Shown: positions 1 to 9,158 of the stretch, in pieces
How the letters are laid out: each line of letters starts with the position of its first letter
Numbering within the stretch: the stretch's first letter is position 1
NCBI RefSeq assembly: GCF_030347395.1
Contig: NZ_CP128170.1
Location: 992,001-1,056,000 of the forward strand
Origin: Microbacterium sp. ET2
Lineage (GTDB): Bacteria; Actinomycetota; Actinomycetes; Actinomycetales; Microbacteriaceae
Length of the DNA stretch: 64,000 nucleotides
Direction: 5' to 3'
Position numbers and translations under genes: made by a program
Notes under the pieces: generated by a model
Database searches by the model: none
Told to the model about the DNA's origin: nothing
Seen by the model: the letters and a program-made list of their open reading frames with translations, nothing else

Positions 1-261
1 ACGATCACACGCCGCAGCGACCCCATGCTCCCCGCCCGGGCGCGCCGCAGCTACGAGCGGTTCGTGGCGGCGGTGTTCTCCGGGAGGGGCCGCAGCCTCG
101 ACCAGATCGTCGCGGGCGCCGCGCGGATCGACCGCAGGATCGCGCGGCTCGCCCTCGCTCACGCGGGCGTGGAGCCGCGGGCGCTCCCGCGCGATCTGAC
201 GGCGTCTCAGTGGGCGGCGCTGTGGACGGCGCTGCCGCGAAGCGGGAGAGGGGCGGACTGA
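1..261 (+). CDS. 23S rRNA adenine N6-methyltransferase (Erm type), C-terminal fragment
   Basis: Only the last 86 residues are present; the reading frame is open from base 1, so the gene begins outside the window. The fragment starts with a T-R-R-S-D-P-M-L-P stretch and continues with YERFVAAVFSGRGRSL and a final LTASQWAALWTAL. This is the pattern of the small helical C-terminal domain of Erm enzymes (basic residues, FV..VF, a final P.DLT..QW). Erm proteins methylate A2058 of 23S rRNA and give macrolide-lincosamide-streptogramin B resistance. The SAM-binding Rossmann domain is not visible, so KsgA-like relatives cannot be fully excluded. Confidence 0.7.
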   Translation, partial: TITRRSDPMLPARARRSYERFVAAVFSGRGRSLDQIVAGAARIDRRIARLALAHAGVEPRALPRDLTASQWAALWTALPRSGRGAD

Positions 262-321
262 CAGGCCCTGGCTACGATCGGGACTCTCGCGTAGAAAAGG
301 GTCGGTCAGAGGAGGACACAC

Positions 322-1161
322 GTGATCGACCGGGATGGGCTGGCGGAGTTCCTCCGTCGACGACGCGAATCGCTGCAACCCGAAGACGTCGGACTGACGC
401 GCGGACCGCGCCGGCGCACGGACGGCCTGCGGCGGGAGGAGGTCGCCGCGCTCTGTCACATGTCGACGGATTACTACGCGCGCCTCGAGCGGGCGACCGG
501 TCCGCACCCGTCGGAACAGATGATCGCCGCGATCGCGCAGGGGCTCCACCTCACTCTCGATGAGCGCGATCACCTCTTCCGGCTCGCCGGTCATCAGCCG
601 CCGCTGCGCGACACGACGAGCGAGCACATCAGCCCGGGGCTCCTCCGGATCCTCGATCGCCTGTCCGATACCCCGGCGGAGATCGTCACAGAGCTCGGCG
701 AGACCCTGCGTCAGACGCCCCTCGGAGTCGCCGTGCTCGGCGACGCCTCGCAACGCACGGGCCCCGCGCGGAGCCTCGGCTACCGGTGGTTCACCGAGCC
801 GGCCGCGCGGGCCGCCTACTCCCCCGACGAGCAGCGCCAACTGTCGCGGGTGTACGCCTCCGGTCTGCGTGAACTGGTCGCTCGGCGGGGCTCGCAGTCA
901 CGCGCCGCGGCGATGGTCGCGCTGCTGCAGGACAATCCCCTCTTCCGAGAGGTGTGGGACACGCACGAGGTCGGCGCCCGACCGACCGAAGCCAAACGCT
1001 TCCACCACCCGTCGGTGGGGCACCTCGAGCTGACATGCCAGACGCTCCTGGACCCGGATCAGTCCCACCGGCTGCTCGTCTACACAGCCGAGCCCGGCAC
1101 CGAATCGCACGAGAAGCTGCAGCTGCTCGCGGTCCTCGGCAGCGAAGCGTTCGCCACCTGA
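322..1161 (+). CDS. XRE-family regulator with MmyB-like C-terminal domain
   Basis: This 279-residue protein has an N-terminal helix-turn-helix (about residues 5-85) with LRREEVAALCHMSTDYYARLE, the hallmark of the MmyB/MltR-like regulators common in Actinobacteria. The rest (about 105-275) fits the associated PAS-like ligand-binding domain. The GTG start is chosen because AGAGGAGG lies 8 bases upstream. The gene lies 126 bases before, and on the same strand as, an SDR oxidoreductase; this XRE-SDR pairing is common and suggests that the regulator controls its neighbour, which is an inference. The ligand is unknown. Confidence 0.88.
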   Translation: MIDRDGLAEFLRRRRESLQPEDVGLTRGPRRRTDGLRREEVAALCHMSTDYYARLERATGPHPSEQMIAAIAQGLHLTLDERDHLFRLAGHQPPLRDTTSEHISPGLLRILDRLSDTPAEIVTELGETLRQTPLGVAVLGDASQRTGPARSLGYRWFTEPAARAAYSPDEQRQLSRVYASGLRELVARRGSQSRAAAMVALLQDNPLFREVWDTHEVGARPTEAKRFHHPSVGHLELTCQTLLDPDQSHRLLVYTAEPGTESHEKLQLLAVLGSEAFAT

Positions 1162-1287
1162 CGCAGCCCGACGCAGAGGGGTGGACCGCTCAGCAGTGGA
1201 TCGTCGGGTCCTGGATGTCACGGCGCGACCGACCGAGCATGGATTCACCGCCCCGACCGGGGCCACGTGAACGAAGGACGACTCACC

Positions 1288-2217
1288 ATGACTCGCACCG
1301 CAGGCATCTCGATCCCCGACCTCACCGGAAAGCTCGCCATCGTCACCGGCGCGAGCGACGGCATCGGCGTGATCATCGCCCGCCGCCTCGCCGCGGCCAG
1401 CGCCGAGGTCATCATGCCGGTTCGTTCGGCCGCGAAGGGAGACGCCGCGATCAGCCGCATCCGCTCGGCCGTCCCCGGGGCGACCGTGAGCACCCGCACA
1501 CTCGACCTCTCGTCGCTGGCGTCGATCTCGGCGCTCGCCGCACAGCTGAGCGAGGAGGGCCGCCCGGTCGACATCCTCATCAACAACGCCGGCGTCATGC
1601 GGCCGCCGACCCGGCAGGTCACCGCCGACGGCTTCGAGCTGCAGTGGGGGACGAACCACCTCGGCCACTTCGCCCTGACCCTCGGACTCCTCCCGCTTCT
1701 GCGTGCGGGGGGCGCGCGCGTCACCCACCAGACGAGCATCGCCGCGCGAAACGGCGAGATCGCGTGGAACGACCTCAACTCCGAGCAGGACTACGACGCG
1801 ATGCGCGCGTATGTCGCCTCGAAGATCGCCGTCGGCCTCTTCGCCCGCGAGCTGGACGCACGCAGCCGAGCCGGCGGCTGGGGAATCAGCAGCAATCTCT
1901 CGCACCCTGGGGTGTCGCCCACCAATCTGCTCGCCGCCCAACCCGGTATGGGTCGGGCACGAGTGACGCCCGAACGACGTGTGATCGGGATGCTCGCTCG
2001 CGTCGGTGTGACGGGAACTCCCGAGACAGCCGCACAGCCGGCCCTCATGGCGGCGACGGCGAACCACGCCCGCGGCGACGAATTCTTCGGGCCGAAGCGA
2101 CTGATCGGCGGTGGCCCGGCGAGGATCGAGCTGTGGCAGCCGCTGCAGAGCATGGATGACGCCCGCCGCCTGTGGGCGGCGTCGGAGGAACTCGTCGGCA
2201 TTCACGTCCCACGCTGA
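1288..2217 (+). CDS. SDR-family NAD(P)-dependent oxidoreductase
   Basis: This is a 309-residue short-chain dehydrogenase/reductase. Visible motifs are the cofactor site TGASDGIG (residues 20-27), NNAG near residue 98, a Ser near 150 and the active-site YVASK near 174. The sequence resembles the subgroup of retinol-dehydrogenase-like SDRs whose substrate cannot be read from sequence. The ATG at 1288 is preferred over the GTG at 1267 because GAAGGA sits 9 bases before it. It is probably controlled by the XRE regulator upstream. Confidence 0.88.
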   Translation: MTRTAGISIPDLTGKLAIVTGASDGIGVIIARRLAAASAEVIMPVRSAAKGDAAISRIRSAVPGATVSTRTLDLSSLASISALAAQLSEEGRPVDILINNAGVMRPPTRQVTADGFELQWGTNHLGHFALTLGLLPLLRAGGARVTHQTSIAARNGEIAWNDLNSEQDYDAMRAYVASKIAVGLFARELDARSRAGGWGISSNLSHPGVSPTNLLAAQPGMGRARVTPERRVIGMLARVGVTGTPETAAQPALMAATANHARGDEFFGPKRLIGGGPARIELWQPLQSMDDARRLWAASEELVGIHVPR

Positions 2218-2234
2218 GACCCGAGCGAGATCGC

Positions 2235-3950
2235 TCAGCGGGCGAGCAGCTCCTCGCGAACCGCGCGGCGCAGCACCTTGCCGATCTGAGACCGAGGCAG
2301 GTCCTCGACGTCGACGATGCGCTTGGGCACCTTGTACGCGGTGACGTGCGACCGGCAGAAGTCTCGCAGAGATCCGGCGTCGAAGACCGCGCCGTCCTTC
2401 AGTACGACAGCGGCGACCACGTCTTCGCCGCCGGCGGCGCGCGGCATGCCGACGACGGCGGCGCCCACGACATCCGGATGCATCATCAGCACCCCCTCGA
2501 TCTCACTCGGGCTCACGTTGAAACCGCCCGTGATGATGAGCTCCTTGACCCGGTCGATGACGGTGACGAAGCCGTCGGGTGAGACGGTGACGATGTCGCC
2601 CGTGCGAAGCCACCCGTCCTCGAGCAGCACCGCCGCGGTCTCGTCTGGCCGGTGCCAGTATCCCTGGAAGACCTGCGGCCCGCGCACCAGCAGCTCACCC
2701 GCCTGGCCGATCGGGCGATCGACGGTGGGATCGTCCGGGTCGACCACGCGGATCTCGGTGCTGGGGAAGGGCACCCCGACTGTGCCCGGGCGACGCGAGG
2801 GTCCGATCGGGTTTCCGAGGGCGACCGGCGAGGTCTCGGTCATGCCGTAACCCTCGACGAGAAGGCCTCCCGTCGCCTCCTCCCATCGCGTCACCGTCGG
2901 TACCGGAAGGCTCATCGCCCCCGAGATGGCGAAGCGGATGCTGGTGAGATCGACGTTCTTGCGCGAGGTGGCCCGCGCGAGGGCGTCGTAGATCGGCGGT
3001 ACCCCGGGAAGGAAGGTGGGCGGCGAGGTCTTGGCCGCGGCGACGACGAGGCCGACGTCGAACTTCGGGAACAGCACGATACGCGCACCGATCGAGATCG
3101 CGAAGGTGAGGCAGAGGGTGAGTCCGTACGCGTGGAACATCGGCAGCACGGCGTAGAAGGTCTCGGCTCCCTCGGCGAGACCCGGCACCCAGGCACGCCC
3201 CTGGGCGGCGTTGGAGCGGAGGTTCCGGTGCGAGAGGATGGCCGCCTTCGGGGTGCCGGTGGTCCCGCTCGTCAGCTGCAGCAGCGCGATGTCATCCAGC
3301 GAGGGGCGCGGGTACGACTTCGACAGCCGACGGGCCTTCACCAGCTGCGACCACGACAGGATGCCCTTCGCCTTCGGCGTCGAGGTCATCGCGTCCCGCG
3401 ACGCGCGCGCCGCCCGCACCGGAAGGCGGAGCGCGAGGCGCTTGCCGAACGGCAGGGCGTCGGGCATGCGCACCGCCACGATCGCCGCCGGCGCGATGTC
3501 GCGCGGGAAGTCTGCGACGACATCGGCGACCTTGTCCCACACGATCGCAACGACTGCCTCGTGCACTTCGAACTGGTGACGGAGCTCCCGGGCCGTGTAG
3601 AGGGGGTTGTGCTCGACCACGATGGCACCGACACGGAGGGCGGCGTAGAAAGCCACGACGTGCTGCGGGCAGTTGGGAAGCACGAGCGCGACCCGGTCGC
3701 CCGCGCGAACGCCGAGCTTGCGGAGGGCGTTCGCCGCCCGCGAGACCTGCTCACCCAGTTCGTCGTACCGGGTCTCGGCTCCGAAGAATTCCAGCGCCAC
3801 CTTCTTCCCGTACCGCGACACCGCTCCGTCGAGGAGGTCGACGAGCGTCTCGGCGACCGGTTCGATCTCGGCCGGCACGCCCTCGGCGTAGGCGCCAAGC
3901 CAGGGACGGTCGTCGAGGACGGAGTGGTTCGGCGTGGGATTCGCGCTCAT
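2235..3950 (-). CDS. Long-chain fatty acid--CoA ligase (AMP-forming)
   Basis: This 571-residue protein belongs to the ANL adenylate-forming family. It carries the P-loop-like LQLTSGTTGTPKAAILSH (about residues 220-240), the A5 motif GYGMTETSP, the A7 region WLRTGDIV, the hinge DRVKELIITGGFNVSP and a C-terminal SQIGKVLRR with the catalytic Lys. It activates fatty acids with ATP to acyl-CoA for beta-oxidation or lipid synthesis. Its length is usual for FadD-like proteins. It is a single gene, convergent with the SDR (17-base gap) and divergent from an AraC-type gene. Chain-length preference cannot be read from sequence. Confidence 0.92.
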   Translation of the reverse strand: MSANPTPNHSVLDDRPWLGAYAEGVPAEIEPVAETLVDLLDGAVSRYGKKVALEFFGAETRYDELGEQVSRAANALRKLGVRAGDRVALVLPNCPQHVVAFYAALRVGAIVVEHNPLYTARELRHQFEVHEAVVAIVWDKVADVVADFPRDIAPAAIVAVRMPDALPFGKRLALRLPVRAARASRDAMTSTPKAKGILSWSQLVKARRLSKSYPRPSLDDIALLQLTSGTTGTPKAAILSHRNLRSNAAQGRAWVPGLAEGAETFYAVLPMFHAYGLTLCLTFAISIGARIVLFPKFDVGLVVAAAKTSPPTFLPGVPPIYDALARATSRKNVDLTSIRFAISGAMSLPVPTVTRWEEATGGLLVEGYGMTETSPVALGNPIGPSRRPGTVGVPFPSTEIRVVDPDDPTVDRPIGQAGELLVRGPQVFQGYWHRPDETAAVLLEDGWLRTGDIVTVSPDGFVTVIDRVKELIITGGFNVSPSEIEGVLMMHPDVVGAAVVGMPRAAGGEDVVAAVVLKDGAVFDAGSLRDFCRSHVTAYKVPKRIVDVEDLPRSQIGKVLRRAVREELLAR

Positions 3951-4021
3951 CTCAGCGTCTCCTTCATCGGGTCTTACGCCAGCGTAGGCGCGACGCGGGC
4001 GCGCGATGGGATGATCGGCGC

Positions 4022-4453
4022 GTGGGGAAGCGACCCGACCTCGAGACGCTCGTGCTCATGCGGCAGGTGCGAGACCGCATGGACCGCGAATACCCACAGC
4101 CACTCGATCTCGCCTCCCTCGCGCGAGGCGTGCACATGTCTGCAGGGCATCTCAGCCGCCAATTCCTGCTCGCCTACGGCGAGACGCCCTACGCCTACCT
4201 GATGACGCGGCGCATCGAACGGGCGATGACCCTCCTGCGCCGCGGCGATCTCACGGTGACCGAGGTCTGCTTCGAGGTGGGATGCCAGTCGCTCGGCACC
4301 TTCAGCACCCGCTTCACCGAGCTCGTCGGAGTTCCTCCGAGCGTCTACCGCGAGCGCGGTGCGCCCTTCCGGCCCGGGATGCTGCCGTGCATCGCCCGGC
4401 AGGTGACCAGACCGATCAGGATTCGAGAAGCGCGCCACCCACGCGCGCTCTAG
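4022..4453 (+). CDS. AraC-family regulator, DNA-binding domain only
   Basis: The 143-residue protein consists almost wholly of the two-helix AraC/XylS DNA-binding domain (about residues 15-115): GVHMSAGHLSRQFLLAYGETP for the first HTH and the signature from TEVCFEVGCQSLGTFSTRF to GVPPSVYRER for the second. No ligand-binding domain is present, as in small SoxS/Rob-like regulators. The GTG start gives a complete domain. Nine bases separate it from the VOC gene downstream, so the two are likely co-transcribed and functionally linked. Confidence 0.88.
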   Translation: MGKRPDLETLVLMRQVRDRMDREYPQPLDLASLARGVHMSAGHLSRQFLLAYGETPYAYLMTRRIERAMTLLRRGDLTVTEVCFEVGCQSLGTFSTRFTELVGVPPSVYRERGAPFRPGMLPCIARQVTRPIRIREARHPRAL

Positions 4454-4462
4454 CGTGAAGCC

Positions 4463-4879
4463 ATGGACATCACGATTGACTCGAGCTTCCTGCCGCACAC
4501 CGACCCCGAGGCATCCCTGATCTTCTATCGCGATGTGCTCGGCTTCGAGGTCAGACTGGACGTCGGCTACGAGGACATGCGCTGGATCACGGTCGGACCG
4601 GTGGGCCAGCCCGACACCGCGATCGTGCTCCACCCGCCGGCCGTCGGGAACGACGTCTCCGACGACGAGCGCGACATGCTGCTCGGCCTCATCGCCAAGG
4701 GGAGCTACTTCGGGGTCAATCTGGCCACCGATGACCTCGATGCGGCCTTCGAGCGCATCGAAGCGGCAGGCGCCGACATCGTCCAAGAGCCGATAGAGCA
4801 GGACTACGGCGTCCGCGATGCGGCGTTCCGCGACCCGGCGGGCAATCTGATCCGCCTGCAGCAGAAAGGGGATGCCTGA
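4463..4879 (+). CDS. VOC-family (glyoxalase/bleomycin resistance-like) protein
   Basis: This is a 138-residue vicinal oxygen chelate protein with two beta-alpha-beta-beta-beta units. It starts with DPEASLIFYRDVLGFEVR and ends with the typical VRDAAFRDPAGNLIRLQQ, whose last acidic residues often bind metal or shape the dimer cleft. Family members include lyases, dioxygenases and drug-binding proteins; the specific role is not readable. It overlaps the following gene by 8 bases and follows the AraC-type gene, so the three form one unit. Confidence 0.85.
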   Translation: MDITIDSSFLPHTDPEASLIFYRDVLGFEVRLDVGYEDMRWITVGPVGQPDTAIVLHPPAVGNDVSDDERDMLLGLIAKGSYFGVNLATDDLDAAFERIEAAGADIVQEPIEQDYGVRDAAFRDPAGNLIRLQQKGDA

Positions 4880-5336
4880 GATGGCACCGGAGAAGTCCGA
4901 GACGAAATCCGGATTCAGCGACAGCGAGCGCGCGGCGATGCAGCAGCGCGCCGAGGAGCTGCGATCGATGAAGGGGGTGAAGGGCGCGGCGAAGAAGGCG
5001 AAGGAGCTCGAGGCCTGTCTCACCGCCATCGCAGAGCTGCCCGACCGTGATCGCGCCATCGCCGAGCGCCTGCACGTGATGGTCAGCGAAGAGGCACCCG
5101 CTCTCGACCCCAAGACGTGGTACGGATTCCCGACCTACGCCCAGGACGGCAAGAACATCCTCTTCTACCAGCCTGCCTCGAAGTTCGACACCCGGTACGG
5201 CACCGTGAACTTCGCCGAGGATGCCGCGATCGACGACGGGGAGATGTGGGCCGTGTCGTTCGCCCTGCTGGAGATGACCGACGCGGCCGAGAAGAAGATC
5301 CGCGGGCTCATCCGGAGGGCGGTGGCGGCGGGCTGA
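4872..5336 (+). CDS. DUF1801/YdhG-like protein
   Basis: This is a 154-residue soluble protein. The N-terminal 50 residues are charged and probably helical (Lys/Glu-rich, with GVKGAAKKAKELEA); the rest matches the DUF1801/YdhG fold with APALDPKTWYGFPTYAQ and a conserved aromatic core. Family members are small proteins of unknown biochemistry. The ATG at 4872 overlaps the VOC stop; an in-frame ATG at 4881 is the alternative start. It is likely translated together with the VOC gene. Confidence 0.72.
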   Translation: MPEMAPEKSETKSGFSDSERAAMQQRAEELRSMKGVKGAAKKAKELEACLTAIAELPDRDRAIAERLHVMVSEEAPALDPKTWYGFPTYAQDGKNILFYQPASKFDTRYGTVNFAEDAAIDDGEMWAVSFALLEMTDAAEKKIRGLIRRAVAAG

Positions 5337-5392
5337 CTCGGGCCGGGTGGGGGGTTCTGGCGTGTCGCGCCATCCAGAGGGACCATAGACCG

Positions 5393-6088
5393 ATGGAGTT
5401 CCGTGGCGTGGTCCCCATGGATGCCCCCGATCCGAGCGTCGCCTCCGAGGAGCGACTGCGGAGCATTGCATTCCCCGTCCTGCAGCTCGTCCCCCAGCCC
5501 ACCCTGGCGCGCATGCCGATCACCGGTTTCGCCGAGTCGACGGGGACGGGCGGGCTCGCTCATCAGACGGTGTCGTTCTCATACACGCTCTGGCGTTATC
5601 CCGACGATCGCTCGGACCCCCGCAACGAGGTGGAGCTGGATGCTGCGACACGTCGTGCCATCGACGAAGAACCGCCCTGGGGACGCCCGGCCTGGTTGAT
5701 CGAACAGGCGCAGCTCTTCCGCTACCCCATGGTCTCGGAGGCGGTCCGCACCACATGGCATGCCGACCCGTCTGCTCCTCACGCATCACTCGAAACGCAG
5801 CTGGTCCACCACATGAATCACGTGCTGCGCAACCGGTTCCGCGAGGAGCTCGGGCTCCCGGCGGGTCCGACCAGGGATCGGTCATGGCAGGTGCGCCCAT
5901 CAGGTGTCGTCCCCGGCACGGTGCGGGTGGACGGACGCGAGGTCGATGGCATCACGGTCGACACCGACCCCTTCGTCATCGGGACGGGGGTCCGGGTGGA
6001 TCCCCAGGTCGTCTGCACCGTGGTTCTGGCGCGCGAGGACATGTCGTTCATCGACATGGCCCTCGAGACCCTTCGCACACCAGCCTGA
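5393..6088 (+). CDS. Hypothetical protein
   Basis: This is a 231-residue soluble protein that I do not recognise. It has no signal peptide, membrane segment or obvious catalytic motif. It is rich in Pro, Trp and acidic residues, with EEPPWGRPAWLIEQ in the middle and a hydrophobic beta-rich C-terminus. Coding potential is supported by actinobacterial third-position GC and by tight packing between neighbours. The ATG at 5393 is the first that leaves room after the preceding gene. Confidence 0.6.
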   Translation: MEFRGVVPMDAPDPSVASEERLRSIAFPVLQLVPQPTLARMPITGFAESTGTGGLAHQTVSFSYTLWRYPDDRSDPRNEVELDAATRRAIDEEPPWGRPAWLIEQAQLFRYPMVSEAVRTTWHADPSAPHASLETQLVHHMNHVLRNRFREELGLPAGPTRDRSWQVRPSGVVPGTVRVDGREVDGITVDTDPFVIGTGVRVDPQVVCTVVLAREDMSFIDMALETLRTPA

Positions 6089-6121
6089 CCCGTGGGGGTG
6101 GTCGCGGGTATGGTGCACGTC

Positions 6122-6424
6122 ATGACCTTCGTGAATGTGGGAACACTGGGCGCGCTGCCCGGAAAGCGTGACGAGCTGATCGCGCTGCTGACCCGGCCGA
6201 GCACCGTTCTCACCGCCGTCGGGTGTCTGGCTTACGAGGTGGGCACCGATGACAGCGAACCGGACACGGTTTTCGTGATGGAGCTGTGGCAGAGCGCCGA
6301 AGCGCACCGCGCCTCGCTCGCCCTGCCGGAGGTGCAGTCGCAGATCGCCGAGGCGCGTCCGCTTCTCTCCGGCGCATTCGGGGGCTTCCGGTTCGACGTG
6401 GTGGGCTCGCCGCTGCGAACCTGA
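6122..6424 (+). CDS. Antibiotic biosynthesis monooxygenase (ABM) domain protein
   Basis: This protein of about 100 residues has the dimeric alpha-beta barrel pattern of the ABM family: MTFVNVGTLGALPGKRDELI as strand 1/helix 1, then CLAYEVGTDDSEPDTVFVMELW and SAEAHRASLALPEVQ. Relatives include YgiN-like quinol monooxygenases and heme-degrading IsdG proteins; it lacks clear IsdG heme ligands. The ATG at 6122 is preferred because it starts the first strand; 6110 and the GTG at 6092 are in frame. A strong hairpin follows the stop. Confidence 0.8.
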   Translation: MTFVNVGTLGALPGKRDELIALLTRPSTVLTAVGCLAYEVGTDDSEPDTVFVMELWQSAEAHRASLALPEVQSQIAEARPLLSGAFGGFRFDVVGSPLRT

Positions 6425-6468
6425 GGGCCGCCCGGCGGTGGAGCCGCCCGGTATTCGCCGGACGGCCC
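6425..6468. terminator. Bidirectional hairpin terminator between convergent genes
   Basis: GGGCCG-C-CCGGCG at 6425-6437 pairs with CGCCGG-A-CGGCCC at 6456-6468, giving 12 base pairs and one mismatch around an 18-base loop. It lies directly after the ABM stop and before the end of the convergent membrane protein gene. Confidence 0.6.
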
Positions 6469-6485
6469 CCGATCGATGCGGAATC

Positions 6486-7106
6486 TCAGCCTTTGCGCAG
6501 ACGCGCCGCGACGCGTGACTGGATGCGACCCGTCACGAGCACCGCTCCGAGGATGATCAGGAATGCCCCGCTCAACACCCCGCCGCCCATCTGGCTGAAG
6601 AAGACCAGGGTCAACTGTATGAACGGAAGCGGCAGCACGAGCCACAGGCTGACACGGCGCGCACGTGCGAGGGTCGCCGTCAGACCGATGGCGCCGACGA
6701 GCCACAGGGCATTGGCCGCCATGGCGACGATCGGGAAGAAGGCGAGGTCGACGCCGTTGACGGCGCTCGTGACCGTGCCCGTGGTGAGGAGCACCGTACC
6801 CGCCGCCGCGACGAAGGCGCCCCAGCTCGACCGGGCGTAGCGCGCGAGTCCGAGGAACAGCACAGCGAGCGCCCACAGCGACACCGTGAACATGAGCAGG
6901 ATGATCCGGGTGCGCGGATCGATCTCGGGAGTCTCGTCCTGCGGGAAGACGATCTGCAGGACGCCGGTGACGAGCGAGAGCCCCCCGGCGACGATCGCCG
7001 CCGCCCCGGCGAATCGAGCACTGACGGCGCTGATGAGACGCCCGCCGCGAGGAGCGGGAACGGTCACCGCCGCAGCGGCGACGGGAGAGTTGGTGGAGGT
7101 AGCCAT
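6486..7106 (-). CDS. Integral membrane protein, unknown function
   Basis: This 206-residue protein has about six hydrophobic helices beginning with FAGAAAIVAGGLSLVTGVLQI (about residues 32-51), followed by LLMFTVSLWALAVLFLGLA and further segments up to residue 195. The C-terminus is basic (RIQSRVAARLRKG) and so probably cytoplasmic. No transporter or enzyme signature is visible. It lies divergent from a sensor kinase gene 180 bases away, so it could belong to that system's regulon; this is only a context guess. Confidence 0.7.
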   Translation of the reverse strand: MATSTNSPVAAAAVTVPAPRGGRLISAVSARFAGAAAIVAGGLSLVTGVLQIVFPQDETPEIDPRTRIILLMFTVSLWALAVLFLGLARYARSSWGAFVAAAGTVLLTTGTVTSAVNGVDLAFFPIVAMAANALWLVGAIGLTATLARARRVSLWLVLPLPFIQLTLVFFSQMGGGVLSGAFLIILGAVLVTGRIQSRVAARLRKG

Positions 7107-7286
7107 GGTCGGGCCTTTCGAGTCGTATCGGCGTCACCCCGACGCCGAGGTGACGACTGCGAAGCTACGGTGGCGGCGGTGGCGCCGGCATCCGCCGCTC
7201 GTCGCTCACGACGTCCACCCCGGTCGACGCTGAATAGCGACTTTCGTCGCTGTCGGTTGCGCACACCGGGCCCCTACGATCGAGCC

Positions 7287-8462
7287 GTGACATCAGCGCC
7301 CGACCACAGCCCGCCCCAGGCGGCGGGGTGGCGCCGGTGGACGACGCCTCTCGATCTTGCGATCGCCGGAGGCATCGGAGTGTGGGCCATCCTCGAGGCA
7401 CTCCTCGTGCCATCGAACTCGCCGCTCGCGCAGCTGGCTTTCGCGGTGGCGATCTCGGCGCCACTCATCGTTCGGCGGCGGTTCTCGGGGGCAGTGCTGC
7501 TCGTCGTCGCGGCAGCCTTCGTCCTGCACGCCGCAACCGCTGGGGCAGATGCGACGTTCAACCCATTCCCGAGCCTTCTCGTGGCCACCTTCACCGTCGC
7601 CGAGCGCATCGACCGCTGGTCGCTCGCCGCCCTTCTCGGACTCGTGCCGATCGCCGCCATGCTCGGAGCAGAAGAGCTGGGCTACTTCGGTTCGCCAGGT
7701 ATCGAGTTGGCGGGCACCCTCTTTCTCATCTTCTTCGTCGGCGCCACCTGGGCGGCGGGGCGGATCGTACGGTTGCGGTCCCTGTCCGCACAGAACTCCG
7801 CTGCCGGTGCCGCTCAGCGGGCGGCTGACGCAGCAGCATCCGAACGGCGGCGGATCGCCCGGGAACTGCACGACATCGTCGCGCACTCCCTTTCGATCGT
7901 GGCCCTGCAAGCCGCCGCAGCGGAGCGGTTCGTCGACCGTGACTCGGCTCGGGCGCGTGTGCACCTGGACCACACGCGGCGCACCGCGCAGAGCGCGCTG
8001 GACGAGATGCGGCACCTCCTCGAGGTGCTGCGCGAGGACGAGCCCTCCTACGAGCCGCAGCCGGGCCTATCGAAGGTGCCGGACCTGATATCCGAAACCG
8101 AAGCAGCAGGTCATCCCTGCCGACTGCGGATCCGCACGTCCGAACACGGCGACGAGTTGTCAGACGGCATCGCGCTGACTGTCTACCGCCTTGTACAGGA
8201 GGCGCTGACCAACGCGCGCCGCCACGCTGCGGGCTCCGCGATCGACGTATCGGTCGACTGCTCGGATCGCTCCGCCGAGGTCACGGTGGTCAATGGACCG
8301 GCGACGAGCCGGTCATCGACCGGCGTCACTGCAGGCAGCAGAAACGGTCTCGCCGGCATGCGCGAGCGGGTACGGCTCTACGGTGGGCGGTTCGACGCGG
8401 GCTCCACGGCCGATGGCGGATGGCGCGTGCACGCGACGCTCCCTTTCGGGGATGTGGAATGA
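7287..8462 (+). CDS. Two-component sensor histidine kinase (NarL/DesK type)
   Basis: This 391-residue kinase has four or five membrane helices in its first 170 residues, then the HisKA_3 H-box ERRRIARELHDIVAHSLS with the phospho-acceptor His near residue 194. A HATPase_c domain follows, with the N box in LVQEALTNARRHA and the G box in GLAGMRERVRLYGG. The GTG at 7287 gives a sensible N-terminus. It overlaps the response regulator gene as ATGA, so the pair is translationally coupled. The signal is unknown; no extracellular sensor loop of note is visible. Confidence 0.92.
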   Translation: MTSAPDHSPPQAAGWRRWTTPLDLAIAGGIGVWAILEALLVPSNSPLAQLAFAVAISAPLIVRRRFSGAVLLVVAAAFVLHAATAGADATFNPFPSLLVATFTVAERIDRWSLAALLGLVPIAAMLGAEELGYFGSPGIELAGTLFLIFFVGATWAAGRIVRLRSLSAQNSAAGAAQRAADAAASERRRIARELHDIVAHSLSIVALQAAAAERFVDRDSARARVHLDHTRRTAQSALDEMRHLLEVLREDEPSYEPQPGLSKVPDLISETEAAGHPCRLRIRTSEHGDELSDGIALTVYRLVQEALTNARRHAAGSAIDVSVDCSDRSAEVTVVNGPATSRSSTGVTAGSRNGLAGMRERVRLYGGRFDAGSTADGGWRVHATLPFGDVE

Positions 8463-9139
8463 GAGAGACATCGTTCGCAGCGGTCAGGTCGCCCCGCATC
8501 ATGGTCGCCGACGACCACGCGTTGGTGCGGTCAGGGATCATCGCGCTGCTCGAAGCCGCCGAGCTCGAGGTGGTCGGTGAGGCCGGCACAGGCGAGGAAG
8601 CAGTGGCGGTGGCGCAGCGCATCGAGCCCGATGTTGTGCTGATGGACATCCGAATGCCGGGAATGGACGGCATCGAGGCAACGGCCGCATTGACCGAGAC
8701 GCCCGATCCGCCCCGTGTTCTCGTCCTCACCACCTTCGACCTGGACGAGTACGTCTACCGCGCGCTGCAGGCGGGGGCGTCGGGGTTCCTGCTGAAGGAC
8801 GCACCCCCGGACCGCCTCGTCGACGCCGTTCGGACCGTCGCCACAGGGGAAGCACTGCTTGCTCCCACCGTCACGCGACGATTGATCGAAAGATACCTGT
8901 CGTCGCCGGCGCAACCGGTGCCCGGGCCGACCGACCTCACGCCGCGTGAGACGGAGATCTGGCTCTTGATCGCGCGTGGCCTGTCGAACATGGAGATCGG
9001 ACGTGAGCTCTTCCTCAGCGAGGCGACGGTGAAGGCCCACGTCACGCGCCTGCTCGCCAAGCTGGGAGTCCGCGATCGCGTTCAAGCGGTCGTCGTGGCC
9101 TATGAGACCGGGACGGTTCGGGCCGGCGGGAAGAGCTGA
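8459..9139 (+). CDS. LuxR/NarL-family response regulator
   Basis: This 226-residue regulator has a receiver domain (about residues 15-130) with the acidic pair in VADDHALVRSG, the phospho-Asp near residue 63 in LMDIRMPGMDG, a conserved Thr in VLTTF and a Lys in GFLLKDAPP. A GerE-type HTH follows (about 160-220) with LTPRETEIWLLIARGLSNME and EATVKAHVTRLLAKLGVRDR. It is the partner of the upstream kinase and starts inside its stop codon. Confidence 0.93.
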   Translation: MRETSFAAVRSPRIMVADDHALVRSGIIALLEAAELEVVGEAGTGEEAVAVAQRIEPDVVLMDIRMPGMDGIEATAALTETPDPPRVLVLTTFDLDEYVYRALQAGASGFLLKDAPPDRLVDAVRTVATGEALLAPTVTRRLIERYLSSPAQPVPGPTDLTPRETEIWLLIARGLSNMEIGRELFLSEATVKAHVTRLLAKLGVRDRVQAVVVAYETGTVRAGGKS

Positions 9140-9153
9140 CCGTCGAGGTCAGC
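9135..9153. terminator. Small hairpin between convergent genes
   Basis: GCTGACC and GGTCAGC form a perfect 7-base-pair stem around GTCGA. The response regulator stop lies within the left arm and the convergent gene ends 6 bases to the right. No T-tract is present, so termination is only likely. Confidence 0.4.
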
Positions 9154-9158
9154 CCTCC

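Noticed and set aside
898..2205. Open frame opposite the XRE regulator and SDR genes
   Set aside because: It spans two genes on the other strand and has an Arg-rich, motif-free translation.
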